Below, in pieces: positions 1 through 11,473 of a DNA stretch of 39,330 nt; position 1 is the first letter of the stretch, and the number at the start of each line of letters is the position of its first letter. Below the pieces are notes generated by a model. It had not been told where the DNA came from and did no database searches. It was given only the letters and a program-made list of their open reading frames with translations. A program made the position numbers and the translations under genes. Source of the DNA: Amphimedon queenslandica (Eukaryota; Porifera; Demospongiae; Haplosclerida; Niphatidae); the NCBI RefSeq assembly GCF_000090795.2, contig NW_003546246.1:973334-1012663 (forward strand), written 5' to 3'.

Positions 1-1600
1 GCAAATTTTAATACTAGTTATTAAGGTTAATTGACTAATAATTATAACACTAATAACTATTAATAGTAAATACAATAGCCATATTTTGTGTACTGCTATG
101 ACTAATCATATATCTACATTCATCTACTTTTTCAGCACTTTGTTGTGTATATACATTTGTGTCATGTATACATGTGCGATGTCTGGCCTCACAGCCCTAT
201 CATACAAGCAGCCCATTTCCCCCAAGACACGTGGCCTCCCCCAGGATCAACCCTGGCATAGGCTAGCATGTATCTGGCCATTGGGTCCTGACAGCAGATA
301 GCCGTGTACGCCCAGAAGCAGTGAATCCAGGCCAGTGGGGATAATACTGCACGCATACGAAGCGGATTGATCCTCTGATGAAATCCTGTAGACTCCAGCT
401 TATCCAGCAGTTATATGTTGTCCACTAAAAGTCCCCCTATATTTCCCCTCATTTCGTGAGGGGCGCACACGGCTAGACAATGACAGCACCCGGCACTGCG
501 CAATAGCCAAAATGCAGGAGTGAATAAGTGCAGTACAAAATAAAGAAGCAGTCTGCTACAAAAATCAAATGTACTACTTACCAGTGGAGGATCTGGGGGT
601 GGGCAAAGCAAGGCATTTGCCCTATCAGCAGTCTAATTATAATCATTGCTAGATAATAATATTCTTGTAATGTACCATCTCATTCACTATACATTGAGTG
701 AAACCTCAATCCATGCCCATATTTACCCAGCAATGACAACTAACTGCAGATACCCAGAAAGCTTACTCGTGATACATGAGATTAATAACTAATAATAAGC
801 CACCCTAATCATGAATTTGATTAATGCCCTACCCCAAATCTGCCCATGCTACTTACCAGAAGATCCAATCCCTGGGGAAGCCTAGGGCCAGCAGTAGGAA
901 AGCACCCAGTCTGAGTGATGATACTGCGGTTGGAGGAAGTAGGAAGGCTGTGGTTAGACTGCTGACACAGCTGCGGATAGTGAAATGAACTGCAGCTGCA
1001 CCAGATGCTGGTCTCCTGGCAGAGAGGAAGACGGCCTTAGAGGCAACACGGACCTATTGGGAGCAATAGAAACGGCAGCAGTGTAGGGCATTAGTGCATG
1101 ATGAGAGTTGAGCTGGCTGGAAATGGTGAGTATCAGATCCTGCAGCTTGTCCAGTGACGCTGAATTGCCACTCTGGGATACCGAGGAGGGCTCCTCCATG
1201 ATTGTCTGGGATAGACTCAAAGCCAACTCCATTAGGAACAGAAAGCTCAGGAGGTGAAAGAGAGATTGAAGGGAGAGACAGAGAAACAATAACACACAGA
1301 GCAGCCAATAATACTCAGAGCAGCCAGCAGCCAATAATACTCAGAGCAGCCAGCAGCCAATAATACTCAGAGCAGCCAGCAGCCAATAATACTCAGAGCA
1401 GCCAGCAGCCAATAATACTCAGAGCAGCCAGCAGCCACTAATACTCAGAGCAGCCAGCAGCCAATAATACTCAGAGCAACCAGCAGCCAGCAGTGTGATT
1501 GCAACAAAAGCAATGCAATGTGCTAACAGCAATGCTACGCGTGCAGACCAACCCTAGCCACGTGGCAATCAGTTCATGGATATTAACTTCGTTTAACCTA
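1..1600. other. Unassigned left flank
   Basis: This stretch lies outside the element copies and shows no family I recognise. It is less AT-rich than the elements. On the minus strand there are overlapping open frames at 954-1334, and donor-like GTAAGT sites near 858 and 586, so parts of a spliced minus-strand gene are possible. The frames do not join convincingly and part of the longest one reads through the tandem repeat at 1306-1495, so I do not call a gene. The flank ends near 1610, where the first element hub begins. Confidence 0.4.
1306..1495. repeat. 26-bp tandem repeat, about 7 copies
   Basis: The unit starts caataatactcag followed by agcagccagcagc. Successive starts fall at 1306, 1332, 1358, 1384, 1410, 1436 and 1462, an exact 26-bp period with only point differences (for example cactaatac at 1436). 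The length is not a multiple of 3, so it would not keep a reading frame, which argues for a noncoding minisatellite. Confidence 0.9.
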
Positions 1601-1609
1601 GGTGCTTAA

Positions 1610-2085
1610 ACTCAAATTTAAAAAAATAATTTATTTATAAAAATAATACAAAAATTTTAAACCCTACTTTCTAGAGTTTTATGAAGTGTCCTTTAAAATG
1701 ACAAATTTTAATGAAAGAATGAAAAAATGCTTAGTTCCAGCCTACACATGTGTGGCAACTCCAATTAAAATTCCTAACAAGATTATGCATTAATATTTTA
1801 ATGAATCACAAATATTAAAGATTGTAATAGCCAAATAATTATCTATAATTTAAATTTTTTAATTTTTTAATTAAAGATTGTAATAGCCAAATAATTATCT
1901 GTAATTTATATTTTTTAATTTTTTAATTGTGATGACAGTAATTTATTCAATCAATACTAGCTGAAGTCATATTTATATTTATCATGATATTAAATTTACA
2001 TCATAGTAATGTAGTAGAGCAATCAATATGTACAAAGATATAATTATCTATTTATAATGTAGTCTGCCTATTATCATTTTCTGCA
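1610..2085 (+). repeat. Hub core 1 of the large element
   Basis: AT-rich sequence shared in the same orientation with 14490-14790, 25690-26050 and 31803-32010. Diagnostic shared words include ttcaatcaatactagctga, tttacatcatag, gtagtagagcaatc and gtagtctgcct. A short left inverted arm (about 1615-1680) is the reverse complement of the start of the right arm at about 2083-2135, so the hub is a partial palindrome here. It is the left edge of element A; left of about 1610 the similarity to other hubs stops. Confidence 0.8.
1815..1926. repeat. Tandem duplication of 56 bp inside hub core 1
   Basis: Two adjacent units begin ttaaagattgtaatagcc at 1815 and 1871. Other hub cores have a single copy of the gtaatagcc/gcaatagcc segment, so this is a local duplication specific to this hub. 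Confidence 0.8.
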
Positions 2086-2600
2086 AAGTAGTTTTTGAAA
2101 TTTTTATATTATTTTTATGAATAAATTATTTTTTATTAATTAACGTTTATTATTATGAATTGAACTATTAATTATTATTATGGTTCAACTCAACCCCCTT
2201 GTTTCTATTACTTTTTGACAACCCTACTTTTTCTTATTTCATAGAAATTTTTTTTATTTACTTGTTTTCATACTTTATATAAAATTATATTTATTAATTA
2301 TTAATAATTCTTTTTATTGATAATACATTCATTTATAGGTTTAAAAGTTCATCAGTTCATTATTGGAAGAAAAGAATTTTTGAAATAAAAGCCATTAGAG
2401 CCATAAAAACAATTTTATAACTACTATTTTTAAAATTTGAATCATTAATTATTATTTATAACTAGGCTGATTATTATTCATTACTGAGACTTCAAAACCT
2501 ATTTAAGTTCTTTAATTTTTTTTCATTACAAATTTAAATCCGCTCTCTGGAATATCTTACCTCTCGCTCTCTCAGCCTCTCACTCTCATTCTTTCTCTCA
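2085..2600 (+). repeat. Right arm of hub 1 (promoter side of Pro-rich gene)
   Basis: AT-rich arm containing ggttcaactcaaccccctt and ctactttttcttattt, near-identical to the right arms after 14790 and 32010 and to the reverse complement of 13650-14490. It leads into the Pro-rich gene that starts at 2683. It therefore forms the left long inverted terminus of element A. Confidence 0.75.
2500..2507 (+). promoter_or_regulatory. TATA-like box upstream of Pro-rich gene
   Basis: TATTTAAG lies about 175 bp before the start codon at 2683, in the same relative place as the TATTTAAG boxes of the other arms (13762-13769 on the minus strand, 15521-15528 on the plus strand). Conservation across arms supports a core promoter; activity is inferred only. 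Confidence 0.35.
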
Positions 2601-2682
2601 ATTGCAGGAAAGTTTATTTTTGCATGAACTTAGTTTGCAAACTTGTAGCTATATCTACCTCATTTCCTTTTTTTGTAAGAAT

Positions 2683-3395
2683 ATGGATGTTGCTGCACAA
2701 GTAGATGATGGTCATGGAGGTCCTCCTCCACCACTACCACCAGTTGCAGCAGGTGGAAGTCATGTAGGTCCTCCACCACCACCACCAGGACAAGTTGCTG
2801 GTTGTCATGGTCCTCCTCCACCACCGCCACCAGTCGCACTGGTTGTAGCCAGCGGCCATGGAGGTCCTCCACCACCAACACCAGTTCCGGCACCTGCAGG
2901 CCATGGAGGTCCTCCACCACCACCACACCGCCAGTTGCTGGTGGTCTTGGAGCTCCTTCACCACCACCAGTTGCTGATGGTCTTGGAGGTCCTCCATCAC
3001 TGCCAGTTGCTGGTGGTCTTGAAGGTCCTCCACCACCGCCAGTTGCTGGTGGTCTTGGAGGTCCTCCACCACCGCCAGTTGCTGGTGGTCTTGGAGGTCC
3101 ACCACCACCACCATTGGCTGGTGGTTTTGGAGGTGCTCCATCACCTCATGCACCTGTAGCCATAAGTGCTCTGCAGCAGCAGAGACTGTTCGTCCTGAGG
3201 TAACTCAGGAGCCCCAATAGGCCAATCGTAAGGTTTTACAATACTCTATTATATATATATAATCTCATTCCATTTTCGTACATGAACTTACCCAGAGGAC
3301 CAAGAGGCCGTGGCGCTGGCAGGGGCAGAGGGGGTGGAGGAAACCTTACCAAAAACTATAACTTTTTTCAACTTAAACTTGTTTATTATAAATAG
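2683..3395 (+). pseudogene. Pro-rich/RGG element protein, left copy
   Basis: The ATG at 2683 opens a protein beginning MDVAAQVDDGHGG, followed by many GGPPPPPP-type repeats spaced by VAGGLGG-like linkers. Near 2926 an extra CA in a CCACCACCA run shifts the frame; the repeats then continue in another frame to the QQQR segment near 3180. A donor GTAACT at 3200 and an acceptor CCCAG at 3294-3295 join in frame to an Arg/Gly exon (RGPRGRGAGRGRGGGG) with a stop at 3393-3395. A second possible donor lies at 3228. The family is unknown to me. Low-complexity proline tracts plus an RGG box suggest an RNA- or DNA-binding or assembly role, by inference only. The gene points toward the Helitron gene and has an inverted counterpart at 12999-13637. 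Confidence 0.65.
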
Positions 3396-5393
3396 TATTT
3401 TAAAAACAAAAAAGTCAATTATTTTACAGCACAAAAAGCAAAATCTAAAATACAATAGTATAATGTTCAAAATGATGAATTGCTCAGCAAGCTTTAATAC
3501 TTTAGATTCCATCTTCCTTCAATAATAGATACATACTTGTTAATTATACATCATTTACACTAATTACTGTGGCCATAGTTAATGACAACCATTAAAGAAA
3601 TACAGATGTAACCTTGAAAAATTACCTATTACAATATACATAACACACTTTGTAATCACACAATATACAATCTTGCTACATAATCCATTGCTAAGACTGC
3701 AATAATGTGAAACCAATAAGGCTAAAAACTGTTGTCTCCTACAGTGTGATAAACTAATGATCAAGGACCTACAACAAAAAATTTAGTGACATGTAACAAA
3801 GAAATTAATTTAGTTACAAGAATCTAAAACCAGAATAGCCTTTAATTATATTGCAGTAATTGCACATTCCAAAATCAAGTAAAAGTATTGCAGAATCATC
3901 AAAACATTTCCAGCTGTAATTACCTGTAAAGCAATGTAATATAAACATATTAAAAGCAAGCAATGTAAACACATAGGGTAATAATAACAATAGTACAGAC
4001 AATAATGGTGAACAAACTTTTATTCCGAATCACATCAACTTTTTTATTCCTAGTTATTGCATTATACACATATACTATACATCAAACTACAAATTGATAA
4101 AAGGTATGCATGATAATCATCGAACACTACAAGTACAAGAAATGCACCAATAATCCACTAGATGTACAATATGCTATACTATACAAGTACATGTACATGT
4201 ATATGCATGATACATATTGTTTGTCACAAACATTCAGTACAAACCACAAGCAAGATACATGTGCTAACAAAGAGGAACTTCCATCTCACATTTTGAATCT
4301 CTTTCCAAGTGAGAACTCAATCTTCAACACCACATTGTAATCCTTGTTGCAAGTACCTGTGTAAAAAAATATAAATGTGACATACCAAATCATAATATTG
4401 ATAATTGTGGCACGTACAATTTATATTAAAAAGTAATTGGATCATACACGTATGTATATGCATGCATATTAGACAATATTATTGCTTACTAATGCTATCC
4501 TCAATGGAGATACCTTCATGACTTGCTTTACATAAAAACAATAATACTGACATGTATATACACAAATAATTTATTACATAATAAAGAGTAATACATGTAT
4601 ACAAGTAATTTCCAATGTGCATACAATAATTTATTTGTTAATGTAAACTTACACATATTTACAACAATCATCAACAAAAGATGCGCAACATCAGCTGGCA
4701 AGCATTTAATATGCACACAGCATTGATGGCAGCATCATTCAAATGCGCAACATCAGCTGGCAAGAATTAACTTAATAATGCACACAGCATTGATGGCAGC
4801 ATTATGCGCAACATCAGCTGGCAAACATTTACATATACATAATGCACACAGCATTGATGGCAGCACTGACATGTATGATGATCATTAATATATGTACCAA
4901 ATCACTGTTTGAATGATACTACATGTACAATGAGAACTTTTATTGTTACTCTAAATTTTTCTTGTCTTTCAAAATTTGTCAGCAGCGCCCTTGATCCATA
5001 AGCACCTGATATTTGTTATAAACATGTAGTACAAGCCACAAACAAGATCGGGAATTGAATGGAGCTTTTTCCCTTCCTAATTCTCTGTCCTACATAAATG
5101 ATAGTGACACAAAATTGAATGAATGCTAAACTCTAATGAACAGTAAACCTCTTTCACACCCTTTCCCTGTCCATTATAGCAACAAGTAATCAATATTCAC
5201 TGTTACACATTGATTAATCTCACATCCTGAATGCAGTTTGATCACTTTATACTAAGCAATAATGGATGGATATGCACCACTGGATTTCACACACACTTAC
5301 ATTGCACATTCAGTGAATTAAAAGTCACATTAAACAAGCAATGTTTTAAAGATGATGGACCTCCCATTCACCATACCCACTTTCCATCAACAA
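3396..5393. other. Noncoding spacer, element A
   Basis: No convincing coding sequence. Much of this AT-rich stretch aligns with 15600-17160 (element B) and 33990-36620 (element C), so it is an integral part of the element rather than flanking DNA. It contains the iteron-like array at 4681-4866. It lies between the plus-strand Pro-rich gene and the 3' end of the minus-strand Rep/helicase gene, so it is a convergent intergenic region. Confidence 0.7.
4681..4866. repeat. Iteron-like array, element A (3 units of about 61 bp)
   Basis: Each unit has two half-sites: atgcgcaacatcagctggca and acagcattgatggcagca. Units start at about 4681, 4743 and 4804. The half-sites are imperfect inverted versions of each other (shared AATGC, CAGC, GATG and GC spacing), so each unit could fold as a weak hairpin. 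The array is kept in the same position in elements B (16459-16640) and C (35965-36121), suggesting a functional subterminal site such as a Rep-binding or replication site; this is inference. Confidence 0.8.
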
Positions 5394-6647
5394 TCAATGC
5401 TTAAAAATATTAATAGATTTAACTGCTTGGAAATGATTAGTACCAACAAACTTTAAATACAAAGCAGGTGCATTAGTATCACAAGGAATGCAATATAATT
5501 CCTGGGTACCATATCTAGCCCAGCCAACAAAAGTAGGAGTAAGTGAATATGAATATATGGTTGTACCTAATATTGCAGATCATGTAATAATCTCTGTCTC
5601 AGTAGCCCACACACCACTTCTATACATTTTGGACTTATTTATGTAATCATAAATGCTGGAATATCTGGTTGCACTTAACGTACAATTAAACAATTCTTCT
5701 TCAAAGTTTGGCATATTACTAACAATTGCTTTACGTAATTTGTAATGCTGAGAAATTGACCCAGTGATGAGATATGACAGGGCATAAAATAAACAGTTCC
5801 CATCACCAGGGACATCAAGAGTACTATTAGGAACTCCATCTGACAATGGTGTTGTTGGACTACCAGGTAAGATTCTAGCAGCTGTGACAAATTTGAGATT
5901 TAAAATCTCACACCACCTTCTTTGAAATTCTTCATTACCAGGGTAATACACATTATCCCATTGTCTCCTCACAATATCTTTGTTGGGAGGCTCTTCATAA
6001 GTAAAGATGACATCATCATCTTTTTTTGGATTACATGTCATTAATTTAATGCTTGAGAGTTTTATAGATACAATCAGACTACAACTACAATGGTCATTGT
6101 TTACAACACACTTGGTTTTATCATCTTTTGGTTTACATGTAATGTTTGAGAGTTTTATAGATACATTGAGAGTACTACAACTATCATCATCTTTGACATT
6201 AAATTTTGTTTTTAGGTCTTTCAAATTTATTGAAACAAATAATTTATCATCTATTTTTGAGCGAGGCAATACCGAAACAGTATAGTTAGTACTATTGTCT
6301 ACATCAACTTTTCTTTTTTGGGTGCAAGGCTTTTTTAAAGCATTATCTTCACATATTTTACTCTTTTTGGGGCGATTAGACTTTTGTAAATCAGTACTCT
6401 TACGTTTATTGCTACTAACGGTACTGTTACTAGTACTTTGTACATGACTTACAGACACCTTGGCATTCTTAGTACAAGGTTCATCATCATCAATTATACC
6501 AGTCACTTGAATCTTTCTCTTCTTTCCTTTACTTTTCTTGCTTTGAGGTAAGTCTTTTTTAAATTTACTTCTGAGGTGGTTAATTTCATTAATGCACGGA
6601 TTACTAACTTTAACAGACAGAGGATGAAGATAATAAATGTAATCCAT
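5394..6647 (-). pseudogene. OTU cysteine protease domain and linker, copy A
   Basis: The open part (5580-6647, 355 codons) has a Lys/Ser-rich linker with nuclear-localisation-like patches (KKSKGKKRKI, QKRKVDV). Three loosely repeated strands of the type VSIKLSNI follow, then the OTU catalytic motif PGDGNCLFYALSYL with the nucleophile Cys. A TGA at about 5580 stops the frame after TEIIT. In the same frame the domain continues (TFVGWARYGT) to the catalytic-His segment GTNHFQAVKSI and the natural stop at 5394. OTU domains are deubiquitinase-like cysteine proteases and are known as C-terminal parts of some Helitron proteins; their role there is not established. Confidence 0.85.
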
Positions 6648-7095
6648 TTAATGTGCGTACACCAAACAATGCAACATATGCCATACCATCCCCAAAAACA
6701 TCTGTCGATAAATCAATAATGGCTGTATCTAGTGTGAGGCCCTGACATTTATGTCTAGTAATAGCATAAGAAAGTATAAGGGGAAACTGTTTCCTATGTA
6801 TATACAAATTCTTAGATAGCATAAATCTAGATGTAACCCTTTCTATGTCACGAGGCACATCTATATTATCAAATTTGATTGATGTAAGTGTAGCATAAAT
6901 ACCCATTACTGTGCCAATGGTACCATTAACTAGTCCTACAGTCACATCAATATTACGTCTTAGCATTACTCTACAGCCTACTGCTAAAGACAATACAGTT
7001 TCTAAACCAGCTGTTTTGCTTTGTTGATCTTTTAGTTTCTCTATTTTTTTTTTCGTCAAATTTTGCTGTGCTGCCACTTTCATTAACAACATCAA
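6610..7095 (-). pseudogene. PIF1 helicase C-terminal motifs, copy A
   Basis: Shows the late PIF1 motifs: [19 protein letters not shown], then [19 protein letters not shown] and MAYVAL. The final ALSR motif is changed to ALFG here, and the segment after LHLLS is shifted out of frame relative to copies B and C ([11 protein letters not shown]). It lies between the helicase N-terminal half (7426-8016) and the OTU segment, with the middle helicase part in ORF 6971-7396. Confidence 0.85.
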
Positions 7096-7396
7096 CGCAT
7101 ACTAATTCTATTTTATCAGTTTCTAGACTTTCTAACATTAAGTCATTGATTTTTTGGCAGGTGTCTACCTTAGAAAATAGGCAAATTGGAGGATTTCTTC
7201 CTTCACTTTCGAATTCCTTATAATATTTCCCTTGTATTGAAACCTTAAATACTTGACTCTTAAGCGTATCAATAGTGTCTTCAGTCAGACAGCCATACCT
7301 AACAGAATCAAGCATTTTAAAGAAAGTTTTGTCTCCTTTTTGTCGCTCGTTGATTGTTAGTTCATCATATTCTACAGTTTCTTTCCATATGTTCAA
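6971..7396 (-). pseudogene. PIF1 helicase middle segment, copy A
   Basis: Contains NIWKETVEYDELTINERQKG, the part of PIF1 that follows the GDxxQLPP motif, and PPICLFSKVDTCQKIND. It matches copy B at 18911-19250 closely. It ends by running out of frame near a poly-A stretch at about 7045, where the next in-frame part begins in another frame. Confidence 0.75.
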
Positions 7397-7425
7397 TGCA
7401 TTTGCTGCTCCAAGTCTAGTTTTTA

Positions 7426-8016
7426 CTAGTTTTTTGCTAATTCTTTAAATACTGGCCTACCATTAACTGGTGCCAATTGTAAAAGGTCACCTACAAATAA
7501 AATATTTTTGGATCCAAACCATTCATCAGTTCCAAATATATCTTCTAAGCGCATGAGTAAGTATGCTAGATTTAGATTGGATACCATAGATACCTCATGT
7601 ACTATTATGATTTTTAAATTTTTAAGTGTCATTTCTATCCTTTTCTGAGCTTCTTTACTCAAAGCCCAATATCCAGCTGTCTTTCCCTCATGCTCTATCG
7701 GTAGCTGAAATAATCTATGTATTGTTAGACCACCTACATTAAATGCGGCTATACCTGTTGGTGCTCCTATAGCACACATAATTTCACCACTTTTTAGATG
7801 CCATATGTCATCCACTAGGCATTTTATTGCCTCTTTCAAAAACGATTTACCAGTTCCACCTACACCACTAATAAACATTCTTAGCGGTTTGATATAATGT
7901 AATCTAAGCAGTCTTGAAGACTCATTCTTTAATAAGTCTTCATGTTCTTTTTGACTTATAAGTGTTAAATTAGGTACATTTATATGCATGTCAGCAATAT
8001 CAGCTACTGCTTCCAT
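7426..8016 (-). pseudogene. PIF1 helicase N-terminal motor half, copy A
   Basis: Walker A is GVGGTGKSFL (residues about 51-60 of this open frame), then APTGIAAFNVGGLTIHRLF, a Walker B region IIIVHEVSMVS (about 137-147) and GDLLQLAPV. PIF1 enzymes have DE in Walker B; here the Asp is His, which should cripple ATP hydrolysis. Copy B has the normal IIIVDEVSMVS. Compared with copy B, 22 codons are missing just before Walker A, including the VDQKRIF segment that corresponds to the helicase Q motif. Confidence 0.9.
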
Positions 8017-8109
8017 TATTTCACCTAGTAATTCAGGCTTATCATCTTCTTTATTATCAGGAAGTTCTTCAGTGAAACCAGCTTTATTTCGTGCATCGAC
8101 TATTTTCTT

Positions 8110-8430
8110 CTAATTACGTTCAGCTTCTAATAATTTCTGTAGTTTGTTGAAATGATTTTCAATGGCACGTATAGATGCTTCACTGTGACGCCTAAAAGCT
8201 TCTTCCATTGTTACCCTTTCCATTACAAGTGTGCTTTCGTCTCTAAAAGGCACAAATAAAATTATTAGCGAGTAATAAAAGTCGTCTCTTTCCGCTTCTT
8301 GCATAGGATTAAATTTTCTATTGTTTGGAAGGACTGGCTTTGATCGAAGTTTGTATTCTCTTTCTCCATTTTCTCCTATTTTATCAAATTTGTAATTAGC
8401 AACAAATTCGTAAAGAGATACATCTTCCAT
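8110..8430 (-). pseudogene. Rep-helicase linker, copy A
   Basis: This 106-codon open frame (begins MEDVSLYEFVANYKFDKI) matches the part of copy B between the Y2 motif and the helicase (within 19683-20723). No catalytic motif is visible. It has a run of acidic and basic residues typical of the region between Rep and helicase in Helitron proteins. Frameshifts separate it from both neighbours. Confidence 0.7.
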
Positions 8431-8645
8431 ATTATTTGGTCTTGTTTGATAAAAGTTTTCAATTATGCTAAGATTAAAAATGTCTTCGAAGATCGATCCA
8501 TTTTAGTTAAATATGAATAGTTTTTAATTTTTCTGCTCCTCTTATAAGGCAAGTACACATTAACGTACTGTACGGTTACTGATTTCATGTATAAACTTTC
8601 ATCAAAAAGAAGGTCGCTAGCTTCATATAGTCCTACTTCTTTAGC

Positions 8646-9560
8646 TCAAACTAATTTTTGTCCAATTTTCCAAAGCCTGCGGTATATTTTGTCCCAGCTG
8701 CTGACTTCATCCCATAAGTCCTGTGCATGACTCTTCTCTTCTTTAGTGACAAATCCATTTACATACTCTGTTAAGGAAAGACTCCTCTCTGCTATGTATT
8801 GCAAGTCCATATTTGCACGCCACAATTTTAACAGTAAAGGATTGTAGTCGTTGACTCGAACCTTTTTTTTATTTTGTTTGAGATAATATATTTCATTGCA
8901 TGATTTCAAGCTATTTTCAACATCATTGATACAAATACTATCTCGTACTGCTCTAGGAAAATCAAATTGGCATCTAGATACATAGGTTTTGCCGACTTTA
9001 ATATTTCGTTTGCAGTATTTGCTGCACTTGTGCATTTGGTATTTTATTACCAAATAATTTAAATCAGGCGACGTATTACTATCTGGTATATGACAGGTAA
9101 TTCTATCTTGTATGAAAGAACAGACTTCTTCTGGACGATCGATAATGACTACAGGAGCATTTGCAATCCATAGGAGGATGTGATAATGAGGTGCTCCACG
9201 CATTTGATATTCTTTTTTAACATAATATTGTTCTACTTTGCCTAGAACACCTCTCTGGAAAATGACTATGTTAAAGAAATCCTTAAATTTGTATGAAAAT
9301 TGTTGCAATACTGAAACAGGGCCCTGAGTACATAATCTGGAAATACTATATGATTGCGGTGCATTATTCACTTTTCTTAAATATTGTGCTATATCAGCTG
9401 AATCATATTCAGTACAACTTAATGTTAGGAAAAGTGTTGGTGAGCCATACTCAGCAATCATGGCTTTGACTTCACCTTTCACACGGAACCAATATTGATT
9501 GGTGCCCAGTATTGGAGCCAACATGGTACTTAAATTGCCCTCAAATTCTTCATCTAACAC
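8646..9560 (-). pseudogene. Helitron Rep (HUH/Y2 nuclease) domain, copy A
   Basis: A 304-codon open frame. GSPTLFLTLSCTEYDS is the first Rep motif. GAPHYHILLWI carries the metal-binding HUH pair at residues 125 and 127. A Cys-rich segment (MHKCSKYC with a later SRCQFDFPR) follows. The Y2 region reads EYVNGFVTKEE, with Tyr 266 present and the second tyrosine replaced by Phe 270; copy B has EYVTGYVTK. HUH-Y2 Reps nick and join single-stranded DNA during rolling-circle transposition. This is the best preserved Rep segment in the window. Confidence 0.9.
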
Positions 9561-9654
9561 ATTTATTTTTTTAATATTTCAGCAACAGTTCAACCAACGT
9601 TGCCTCTTGTTTTTAATAAATTATATATGCCAGTTTTTAAGGCCTTGTTAATTT

Positions 9655-10041
9655 TTAATCCATAATAGTGCAAACAATATGAATGATTTCTACGAAATCA
9701 AAATCTTTGTTTAAAGTTCTTGATTTTATGTATTTACTAAATGATATTGCCTGTGCTGGATAGCTTTGTCTGGGATGATGCTCTCCATATTGTGCAGTAG
9801 GAAATAAAGTAGGAAAGCATAACAAATCAAGATTCTCTTGCCTATTATCAATAAGCGCCTCTTTTTCATTCATTAATTTATATTGACTGATATCAGAACC
9901 TGTTACAATTTTACTATCAAAACTTTTTATTGTATATGCCGAAAGGCCTTCTAAATCTTGATCATTTGCTTCTTCAAGCATTTTACAAGTAGTATTGCTG
10001 ACTACTTGTATGACATATTTTGACTTCATCAATTGACTCAT
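9655..10041 (-). pseudogene. Pre-Rep segment, copy A
   Basis: Begins MSQLMKSKYVIQVVSNTT and includes LDLLCFPTLFPTAQYGEHH, the FPTLFPxGxxG-type segment that precedes the Rep domain in Helitron-like proteins. It matches 21507-21836 of copy B. A frameshift separates it from the Rep frame starting at 9560. Confidence 0.75.
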
Positions 10042-10486
10042 CGTCTACATTTCTATAAAGCCAATTTATTTCTTTTAAATTTCTTAATGCTGATTTTATT
10101 TTATTTACATCAGCTAAACTACGCCAGACATTATTTGATTTAGTAGGTTGTCCATTAATAATAATATAAAGTTCTGGATTAGGCAAGTGATTAGAATCTA
10201 TACCAACCTCATTTAAAGTTTCCATTGTTTTTTCTAATGGAAGGGGTAAATGAAACATAGCACCTTTATAAGCCTTCAAAGAATTATATGTAGGCACTTT
10301 GAAGGTGTGTGTGCCTAGCCTAACAATTGTCTGAAAACATTTGGTTCTCTGTATTAACTGGCACCTTAAAGTATCCAAATTTTCCATATGTTTGGGCAGT
10401 GCCTCAAACTTTAACCCATTGATCACACAACGTGCTGGAACTTCATTTTTCCTAATAATAGGCTTACAATGATTACAAATGTACAT
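9983..10486 (-). pseudogene. DUF6570-like domain, copy A
   Basis: Starts MYICNHCKPIIRKNEVPA, then LPKHMENLDTLRCQLIQR and a later FHLPLPLEKTMETLNE. The order (Cys pair, short ANGL-like turn, Leu-rich helix, basic Arg/Val strand) fits DUF6570, which precedes the Helitron_like_N domain in many such proteins. Function unknown; the Cys/His pairs suggest metal binding. The family assignment is from memory of the pattern, not from a search. Confidence 0.65.
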
Positions 10487-10554
10487 AACTTTATTTAATG
10501 CCGTAGGATCATTTTCTCTAATGTAATGTAATAGGATATTCCAAACATCGCTAT

Positions 10555-11275
10555 CTAAATTTTTAGCTTCAGTGACAGACTTTTTTCTAAAAGCCTCTCA
10601 CAGCTGCAACAAGCATTAACAGCCTGAATAGACAAGGCTTTCTTAAATTCATCAATAGCATCTGAATACTGAAAATAAAGTACAGCATCTAAGTTTGGTA
10701 TTCTAAATGGGTCTTCTTCTTCACCATCATGTCTAGCGTAATACACATTATCAAATTCAGTCTCATCGGCTTCATTAATTTTTAAATCTATCAATTGTGC
10801 TATATCACCATCAGCAAGGGAAGAATCAATAATATCAATTGTTAAATGGGCATTTCTGGCAACATAAAAGTGTTTCAAAAGGTGTCTCAACAAAAGATAA
10901 TGAACTGATGCATTGCATAAAATACGCAGCATGCTTTTACAGCATAGGATGGCCTATCCTTTCACAAACAATTTCTGAATGTTTAAAATATTTTTCAATG
11001 CTGTTTCCATCTTTTTTAGCAATTACTGTTACATTTGGATTATCACAGAAATCATGTTCATGCACTTGATCTATTTCTTCAACATGCAGGGATCTTGTCA
11101 TATAATGAGTATTAGGACAATTATCACATGCATCTAAATGCTTCCTCAATTCTTTAATGGATTCATCAAAATAACGTCTAACTTCAATAATAGAACTAAT
11201 GTCACTTTCTAATAAAGGCTTGCACCTACTTGTACAGTGCCGTTTGAGTGCAGGCTTTCTCTTATTAGTATACAT
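10555..11275 (-). pseudogene. Cys-rich N-terminal segments, copy A
   Basis: Two open frames. 10937-11275 begins MYTNKRKPALKRHCTSRCK and contains LDACDNCPNTHYMTR. 10555-10932 contains HLTIDIIDSSLADGDIAQL, an acidic DGEEEDPFRIP stretch and NACCSCERLLEK. Cys pairs in both suggest zinc binding. Matching segments occur in copy B (22604-23238). I recognise no named family for the outer part. Confidence 0.65.
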
Positions 11276-11473
11276 TCTATTGTTATCAAAATTGTCATCT
11301 TCAGAGTCACTATCATCATTACATTCTTCTATTCTATCAATACATGATACTTCAACAATCCCTGCTACATAACAGGTGCAATTTGTATCAACAGGGATTG
11401 TAATTGGACTGTCTAATTGGCTATCAGAATTATCATTAGGATATAAATATGCTGATTCATAAAAAAAGGCTCA

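Noticed and set aside
954-1334. Overlapping minus-strand open frames of 84-126 codons
   Set aside because: Low complexity, partly through the tandem repeat, no recognisable domain and no joining exons; donor-like sites nearby are not enough.
2660-3153. Minus-strand open frames opposite the Pro-rich gene
   Set aside because: They are the complement of CCA/GGT repeats (runs of H, L, V and W) and are shadows of the GGPPPP frame.
4681-4866. CRISPR-like array
   Set aside because: Repeats are degenerate, spacers are also repeated, and the DNA is eukaryotic with introns and transposons; iteron-like noncoding repeats fit better.
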